Source of the DNA: Zingiber officinale
Taxonomy: Eukaryota > Streptophyta > Magnoliopsida > Zingiberales > Zingiberaceae
Assembly: GCF_018446385.1 (NCBI RefSeq)
Contig: NW_024589889.1
Span: forward strand, 1-64,000
Reading direction: 5' to 3'
Length of the DNA stretch: 64,000 bases
The notes under the pieces are model-generated. The model was not told where the DNA came from, did not search any database, and was given only the letters and a program-made list of their open reading frames with translations. Shown here in pieces: positions 57,225-64,000 of the stretch (its first letter is position 1; every line of letters starts with the position of its first letter). The position numbers were made by a program, and so were the translations under genes.

Positions 57225-58610
57225 TGTTGGATCGAGAAGCATTAGAGGGGGGGGGGGGTGAATAGCGCTCGTGACTTTCATTTATTGTATTCGAAAACGT
57301 ATCGAGTTAAGCAGCGAAAATTAAAACAAAACACACACATGCAGAAGCACACCAATATTTACTTGGTTCGGAGCCTAGGGCGACTCTTACTCCAAGGCCC
57401 ACGCTCGTTGAGCGTTTACTTTGGGCAACAACTATAATAGCGCAAAGTTACAAGTATGAAGTATAAGTACAACAATAACTAAATTATACCGACAATAGAA
57501 ATACTAGATTTGAAGCTCCTGGTTGTCGGGGTGTTGCTACAACACTTCTAGATCGTTTCTTGAGCAGCACACGGAAGAAGAATCGCTTGAAATTGAATTA
57601 TCTGAGCTGCTGGTCGAAACCTTCATATAAAGGCTGTTGGAGGCGCCTCAAAGTCCCTTGAGGGTGCCTCCATTCGCCGAGTCAGCCGCACGTGGATAAG
57701 ATGAGAAGAAGTCTTCGCCTATCCTCTTGAAGACGCCTCCATACACCTTGAAGGCGCCTTCAATGTTGTCTGAGGCGCCTCAAGCCACCATGAGGGCGCC
57801 TCCAGCCTGCCGTCCGAGGCGCTTCAAGCCTCCATGAGGGCACCTCTAATGTGGCTTTCCTGCGCAGCTTCTGCCTTGTACCCGAGCCATAATGTGCTCT
57901 TTTGTCCCTGTAAGATAGGTTAGTCCACAAAACAACAATATATCCTGTAAAACAAAGTTAGCACATAAATATCATGAACAAGAACATCTGACAGTTACTG
58001 GGCTGCCCGGTTCTGACTTCGGATTTCTGACCGGAAACCCTAGGTCGAACCGACGCCTACTGTTCCCTCAGCGGGGAACACACCCTCACCTACTCCACTC
58101 AAGAGAGCATACCTGATGTCAGATCGGTCCTCCAGACCGACTGGACTTTCTACCTAGGGTTACCACCTCTTAGGGGTTTCTGCCACCTAGGGTTACTCCC
58201 CCTAGGATCTAAGGTTACCTCCCTTAGGGTTTTTCTCCACATAGGGTTACCACCCCTAGGACTTAAGGTTACCACCCCTTAGTGTTTTCCTCCACCTAGG
58301 GTTACCACCCCTAGGACCTAAGGTTACCGCCCCTTAGGATTTTCCACCACATAGGGTTACCTCCCCTAGGACCTAAGATTAGCGACCCTTAGGATTTTCC
58401 ACCACCTAGGGTTACCACCCCCTAGGACCTAGGGTTACCACCCCCTAGGACCTAGGGTTACCAACCCCTAGGATTTTTCCACCTGCTTAACCACAGTTAG
58501 AACTTTTCTGCAAACTCATTCACACATATCAGATAATAAAACAACTTAACTTGAATCATTTGACATAATCAAAACATAGGTTCAATCGTCGGATGCTTCC
58601 TGCACCAACA
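57225..58610 (-). mobile_element. SIRE-like Copia 3' LTR, minus orientation
   Basis: 1386 bp from TGTTGGATCGAGAAG (lower) to TGCACCAACA (upper), with complementary TGTTGG/CCAACA ends. The minus strand just before its start reads AAAAAGGGGGAGAT, a clear polypurine tract, marking a 3' LTR. It contains a 12-G run (57247-57258), the landmark tttacttggttcggagcctaggg (57359-57381), eight GAGGCGCCT-type words (57640-57850) and a CCTAGGGTTACC minisatellite (58140-58485). Confidence 0.85.
58140..58485. repeat. Minisatellite of cctagggttaccacc / ctaggacctaaggttacc units
   Basis: About 10 short units alternating cacctagggttaccacccc and taggacctaaggttacc with ttagggtttttcc spacers, inside the LTR. The CTAGGG word only superficially resembles telomere repeats. 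Confidence 0.85.
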
Positions 58611-58624
58611 ATCTCCCCCTTTTT
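58611..58624 (-). promoter_or_regulatory. Polypurine tract of the Copia element
   Basis: Minus strand AAAAAGGGGGAGAT directly before the LTR start TGTTGG. Confidence 0.85.
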
Positions 58625-60050
58625 GATTATGGCAACACAGTTCAAAGTTAAGTAAAAAATATGACAATAAATAAGAAATTTAAACATGAGCATGAATGTA
58701 AAAATAATCTCCCCATTTATGCTCCTCCTTATGTTTAAATTCTTAATTCTTAATTTTCTTTAACTTTGACTTTTCTCTCCCCCTTTAACATAAATAAAAA
58801 AGAATATGTAGAGAGAAAAATAGAAAAAATATTCTGTGTAATTTTAAGCTCCCCCTGAAGAGTAACACTTTATCAATTTTTTTTAGCAGTTGAAAATGAC
58901 TTAGCATTTCAAAAAGAATTATTTTGAAAAACACTTAAATTTGAAAATGCTTTGGAAAATACTTAGTGCTTTCAACAAAAACTGAGCAAAACTTAGCATT
59001 TGAAAATAATTGCTTAGAAAAATACTTAGCTAAATTTAAAAAAGTGCTTCGAAAAATACTTAGCTAAATGCTTTTGAAAAATATTTAGCTAAATTTTAAT
59101 TGCTTTTGAAAAATACTTAGCTAAAGTTGAAATGCTTTTGAAAAATACTTCGCTAATTTGAAATGCTTTTGTAAATACTTAGCTCAATTTTAAAACAATT
59201 AGATAAACTTAAGCTTTTGAAAATAATTGCTATTTGAAAAACTGAGCTTAAAAAGATTTTGACAAACACTTAAAAAGATTTTGACAAACACTTAAGATTT
59301 TGAAAATAATTACTCAATTTAAAACCAATTTTGATAAAAAGCTTTAGCTTTTTAAAAAAATTGATAGACTCTTAGATTTAAAGTTAAAAACTTAACTTAA
59401 AAATATTTTCTTGTAAAAATACTTAACTAAGTGATTTGAAAAATACTTGAACAAATATTTAGTTTTTTTTGGATAATTTATTTTTCTTTAAAAGTAACTT
59501 AGCTCGACTCCCTTCACTCCCCCTTGATTAATGCCTTAATAAATTCTTAGGGTCCTAGAGTCCAAGCATAAAAAAAAAACGTAAAGGTTATTTTATATTT
59601 TCCTAATTTTCCATCTCACCCATTCTAGGTTATCAAGCATGTTCAACTTATGAGTGAGTGTGAGATGGAATTGTCTTTATTTTAATTTTATCAATATTAA
59701 AATTGATATTTAAAATAAGTTTGATTTTAAATTTTAAATAAGTAAACATTTAAAATTATGAAGATCATGAAAATTATAGCTTGTAAACATGATTTAAAGA
59801 TTTAATTAATATTTTGATAATATGATTTTGAAAATTGATTATCATTTAAAATTTTGAATATTAAATATATTTTGAACATAATTATCATTTAGATTTTGAA
59901 GATTGAATATGATTTGAAAATTAATTATTATTTGAAACTTAAGATTAAGATTTTGAAAAGAAATTTAATAATTAATAATTTGAAACTTAAGATTAAGATT
60001 TTGAATTTTTTTTTAATAATTAATAATTTGACTTAATTATACTTACCACT
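58625..60050 (-). other. A/T-rich 3' interior of the minus-strand Copia element
   Basis: Non-coding. Contains a degenerate tandem array (58880-59480), and A/T-rich text after 59640 with attttgaaaatta-type words. No integrase, RT or RNase H sequence was found, so pol is missing. Confidence 0.5.
58880..59480. repeat. Degenerate array of ~30-bp gcttttgaaaaatacttagctaaa units
   Basis: The phrase recurs at least a dozen times, best between 58990 and 59180, with variable spacers. Confidence 0.8.
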
Positions 60051-60780
60051 TGCATAAATAAAAATAAGAGATTAAAAATAAGAGGCACAATGGATTTACT
60101 TGGTTACAACCGGGAAGGTTGTTAATCGAAGGAAGATGAAAGCACACTAAACTTTCTTTTAGACAGAGAAACATCTTTACAACAATTAAAATACTCAGTT
60201 ACAAAACAAGATTGAAAATAAATTAATTACAAGTATTGTTTTGACCTTCTGGAACCAAGACTGTATTTATAGCCCTGGTCAGGGCGCTTGGAAGGGTTCC
60301 TGACACTTGAGAGGGGATAAACTTTTATCCCTATCATAACGGAACACGCCACATCGTGTTCTAGATAAAAGCTTGCTTCGGGCGCTCGGACCCAAGTTAG
60401 CATCATGTTAACTATTTGGTCTAGGTTCTTCCACTCTGGCTCTGCTTGCTTGGGTCCGGGTCTTCCGCTCTGGCTCCGACTCTGCTTGGGTGATCTCAGC
60501 CATCCAGAATAGGACTCACCCTGAACATAACTTCCAGCCTTCGAGCAAACTTCCACTTCGGTTTCTAGTCCCTCGGAAACACCATGCACCTCCTTCTCGT
60601 CCGTCCACGTACTTTTTCGCAGTACCTCGTACCTTGAACACACCAAGCCGTCGTCTCTCTCCCGTGTTGTCCTTCTCACTAGCTGCATCTTTCGCTCGAC
60701 TTTTTGTGCTCCTAAGTTTCTACATACTTAGACACAGGGGTTAAATATTAATAGGACATAACTTTTTTGCTCCAATTCAT
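60051..60780 (-). mobile_element. Truncated SIRE-like LTR, minus orientation
   Basis: Shares with the LTR at 14297-15661 the order atttacttggttacaac, ggttgttaatc, cagccatccagaat.aggctcaccc, ttcttctcgtccacc, ttcgctcgactttttgtgct and cacttagacac.ataggacataactt. It is cut at about 60780 where Gypsy-type sequence starts. Confidence 0.65.
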
Positions 60781-62950
60781 AGCCTTTTCTCCAGTTCGAA
60801 GTCTTCTCCTAGTCAACAACAATGCCACCTACCCAACACGCCATCTCTATAGCTTTCAGACATGATCAAATTTAGCACAATCTATGGGAACTTTCGTCTG
60901 AATCTAAAACATAGAGATGGAAGAAGTTGGACGATTCATCACCGTCAGCTTGTCTGAAGAGGTTTTTGAGTTATTGATAGCAACCCGAGCATGAAAGTTA
61001 ATGCAACAGCAACAAGCAGCTACCATCGGCACATTGCCGCATGACCTGACCGTGTCGATGACGAGCCCTCTCATTGAAAGGGGGACTCGAGTAGAAGGCC
61101 AATTGGATTTTAGCCAGTTCCTCCTCCACCAACGGCTGACTTCATACAACCACCCATCTAGCCAATCAACCTACTGCTTGTGCCATCATCTCAAATGTGA
61201 TATCACCGAGCATTAATTATTGTGCACTCCTCTCGAGGAGATGGACCGAGAGGAAAGTCCCCAAGTATCGTCTTCTGGGGACATGCCCACATAGGATTTG
61301 TGTAAAGGAAAAGCCCCGATGGTCAACGACTCTCCCGAGCGGATACGCATGCCTTTCTCCAATGAAATATTGGAGGATAAATTGGCAAGACACTTCCGAG
61401 GACAATTGGGGAATATTGGAGGGGGGGGGGGGGGATTGACCTAGAAGACCATCTCCTTAAGTTTAAAAATGCTATCATCCTTCATCAATATATGGATTGC
61501 ATGAAGTGTCAAGTGTTTGTGTTTCTCACCACACTCTCTGGTTCAACACAAATGTGATTTAACATATTGCCGACCCAATCCATCTAATGTTTTAAGGATT
61601 TCTGTAAGACTTTCCTACATCATTTTACCAGTAGCCGCCGATACCATAAAACCACACTAAGCCTCTTTTCACTTAAGCAGGAGCCCAAGGAGATGCTCAG
61701 GGCTTACATCAAAAAGTTTAATCAGGTGACTATGGATGTTCCCTCGACCACCCCTGAGATTCTCATGAGTGCCTTCTCTCAAGAGCTCGCAGAGAGTGAG
61801 TTTTTCACTCTCTGATTAAGAAGTTCCCAAGGGACTTTGATCATCAACTTGGTCAGGAGACCAAGTACATTAATATAGAAGAAGCTCAATCCACTCGGAA
61901 GAAGGAGGTCGCTCCACCCACTGCAGTCTCGGCTCCCGAGCGTCAAATGTCACCTCCGCCTCTTCCTCGCAAAGGATCCTGAGTTGGTCCTCAGCCTCAG
62001 CATCAAGAGCAACAGCCTCACGCCGTACAACACATGGAGGCCGAGCGGACGAGATTCCCTCAGCCCCTAGATGGACTCCACCAAAATTCTGTACATATCA
62101 CCAATCGAAGATATACACCACTCAAGATTGTTATCATTACAATCTGGAGAAGCACCAAGTGGCTAACCCAGGGTTCCATCGACGTTCACCATCTCCCAAC
62201 CGTTGGCATTATCAGCGGCTGAACGGACTACCTCGAAGAGACCACCAGGGCGCCAAGCGGTGCCAAAGAACACTCCAGTAGTAAGAGAACCAGGCCCAGA
62301 GTCCTACCTGGGTGCAGTAGGAGCATCCTCGATGCGGTAAGAGGAAAATTGTAATAATGCTGCTTGGGGGATATTGGCATGATCGTAGGAGGCCCGAATG
62401 ATGGAGATTCCAATTGGGCGACGAAGTCGCACGCTTGCTGACTGAAGATCCACATGATCGGTTGTAGCCAGGAGCATACACAAGGGTCCGAGATTAGTTT
62501 CGTGCCCAAAGATTTAAAGGAGGTGGAAGTGCCCCATGATAATACTTTAATAATTAAGGTTGTTATAGCTAATTATAATATACTCCGTACTTTTGTTGAC
62601 ACAAGAAGCTTAGTCAACATCATCTTCAAGAAGGCGTTCGAGCAGCTATAGATTGATAAGAGCGAGCTCCAGCTTATGATGACGCCACTATACAACTTTA
62701 CAAGTAACGAGATTCAGCCGCTCGCCTAGATTAAGCTGACATATCCTTAGGGGATGAGCCCCTAATGAGGACGCACTGATAGATTTTTATTGTGGGCACT
62801 CCCTCAGCATACAATGTCATTTTGGGTCGGTTGACTTCAAATGAATTCCAGACAGTTGTTTTAACTTTCTGTCAGAAAATAAAATTTTTTGTGGATAATC
62901 AGGTGGGAGAGGTTAGAGAAATCAACTGGTAACACTTAATTACTATATTG
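60781..62950 (+). mobile_element. Gypsy-type retrotransposon remnant: leader, gag and protease only
   Basis: A PBS-like TTAGCACAATCTATGGGAAC (60872-60891) resembles TGGCGCCGTCTGTGGGAAC of plant Gypsy elements. ATG at 60917 opens EEVGRFITVSLSEEVFELLIATRA, then stops. Gag text follows at 61440-61900 (DHLLKFKNAIILHQY, FLTTLSGS, SSRRYHKTTLSLFSLKQ, AYIKKFNQVTMDVPSTTPEIL) in several frames. At 62540-62900 an aspartic-protease segment reads IANYNILRTFVDTRSLVNIIF and later SAYNVILGR in a broken frame; the usual active-site D-T-G/D-S-G is D-T-R. A 14-G run (61421-61434) lies in gag. No RT, RNase H or integrase, and no 3' LTR. Confidence 0.82.
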
Positions 62951-64000
62951 ATATTATCAAGATTGAAACTAACACTGTCCGAAAAAGCCAACGATCGGAA
63001 GCTTCTTCCTGCCCGTCGAAAATTTCTTATATTAGCAATTGTTTTGCTTGTTTTAAATTTCCACTGCACTTAACACTTTTGTTACCTTGTAAAGCTTTTC
63101 CAAGGAAAAATATTTTTATTTTCAGGTCACCTCCTATTCACCTCCCCTCATTTTTTTTTCTTTTGATAATCCACCTAGCTCCCTTCTCATTCTTTGAGTT
63201 TTCTATGATCCATTTTATGAAACTATTTGTTACTGACATTAAACTTTGGAAAATAACATTTAATATTTCTTTTTAAATAATATTTATATGTTTTTTAAGT
63301 ATTCAAAAAATATCTTAAAATTTCAAATATTTAAAAAAGAAAATGGATCAACATCAAATAATATCCTACTACCTTAGGATTTTTAGCTTTTCTAAAACTA
63401 TATATCACAAATGAAGTGGTTCCGTGGACAATGCAATTAAGTAAATATTAATCCATTCTTGATATCACTTCTAATGTGCTATGACAGCTCAAATCGTGCC
63501 AATGAAGTTTGGCAATGCATTTTGTAAGCTATAATTTGTCAATTTAATTAGGGGTGTGATTAATTTAAAATAACAAAATTTTATAAATTACTATATTTTA
63601 ATAAAAAATTTAAATTTAAATTAATTTATTTGATATATTCTTTTACTACTAAATAATTTAATAGAAATGAGATTTATTGAATCCACCGCTTCACCCCCAA
63701 CTACTTTAAAGGTTCATTTTGATATATATTATTATATTAAAAGGCAAATGGAAAAATTTTAGAACCCTAGCGGCAAATGCACTTCCAAACCTTATTCTCT
63801 AATAGTTTCTCCCAGTGCTTGGTATGATAATAAAAGGATGGACGAGTTTTTCAAACAATGAGAGTTTAATACCTATGTAGCGCAAATAATCATTAATGTT
63901 GGACCGTCCTCCGTGGTCCATTTGTGCTTCTCTTGTAAGAGCCTCCTCGTTCCACGATGTGGGTGGCACAGTGATCAACTTTGCTCTGCACGGTGTGCAA
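62951..64000. other. A/T-rich tail of the window
   Basis: No gene recognised. Composition becomes more balanced after 63740, and the last 100 bases (ccgtcctccgtggtccatttg...) look different from the A/T-rich part, perhaps the start of another repeat or gene. Confidence 0.35.

Noticed and set aside
58140-58485. Interstitial telomere repeats
   Set aside because: The word is CTAGGGTTACC with CCTAGG spacers, not TTTAGGG repeats, and it lies inside a Copia LTR.

Overview
This is a TE-rich nuclear segment of a flowering plant. GT-AG introns, a plant cytokinin-type tRNA prenyltransferase, a DOG1-family remnant, tRNA-derived SINEs of the Au type and a Cassandra-type 5S LTR all point to this. The mix of repeats would fit a large-genome monocot, and I lean weakly towards Zingiberales from the look of the Copia and Gypsy sequences. 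That placement is inference. Nothing prokaryotic, organellar or viral-episomal was seen.

Genes. (1) 3965-7812 (+): the last four exons of an aromatic-L-amino-acid decarboxylase. The reading frame is intact, but no upstream exons were found in the window. (2) 16977-21462 (-): a complete ten-exon tRNA dimethylallyltransferase (IPT2 type, 467 aa), in which every exon joins in frame. (3) 35675-38491 (+): a 938-aa single-exon nuclear protein with six AT-hooks, a PWWP-like module whose PWWP core is replaced by Q-Q-C-P, and a C-terminal RRM-like fold. (4) 46882-48529 (-): a DOG1-like gene destroyed by two frameshifts and a nested TE insertion.

Repeats. Most of the rest consists of copies of one long-LTR Copia family (SIRE-like, LTRs 1.3-1.6 kb, mostly minus strand). 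These carry recognisable ends, polypurine tracts or primer-binding sites and scraps of gag. Into and around them sit three SINE families (one dimeric), two MITE-like elements, two copies of a TRIM (one inside the DOG1-like gene, one split by a 900-bp solo LTR), a Cassandra solo LTR with a 5S-like core, a Copia gag remnant at 50 kb, a Gypsy gag-protease remnant at 61-63 kb and a LINE scrap at the left edge. A diverged satellite-like array (units about 220-296 bp) occupies 39.9-43.0 and 44.6-46.1 kb. A 1.2-kb composite foldback element with alternating inverted modules occupies 48.7-49.9 kb.

The genes show no operon-like relationship. They are islands separated by nested insertions. The most unusual items are the satellite-like array, the foldback element, the DOG1/TRIM/Cassandra nest, the dimeric SINE and the AT-hook protein with a degenerate PWWP. 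All matches were made by eye, without database searches, and boundaries marked approximate may move by tens of bases.
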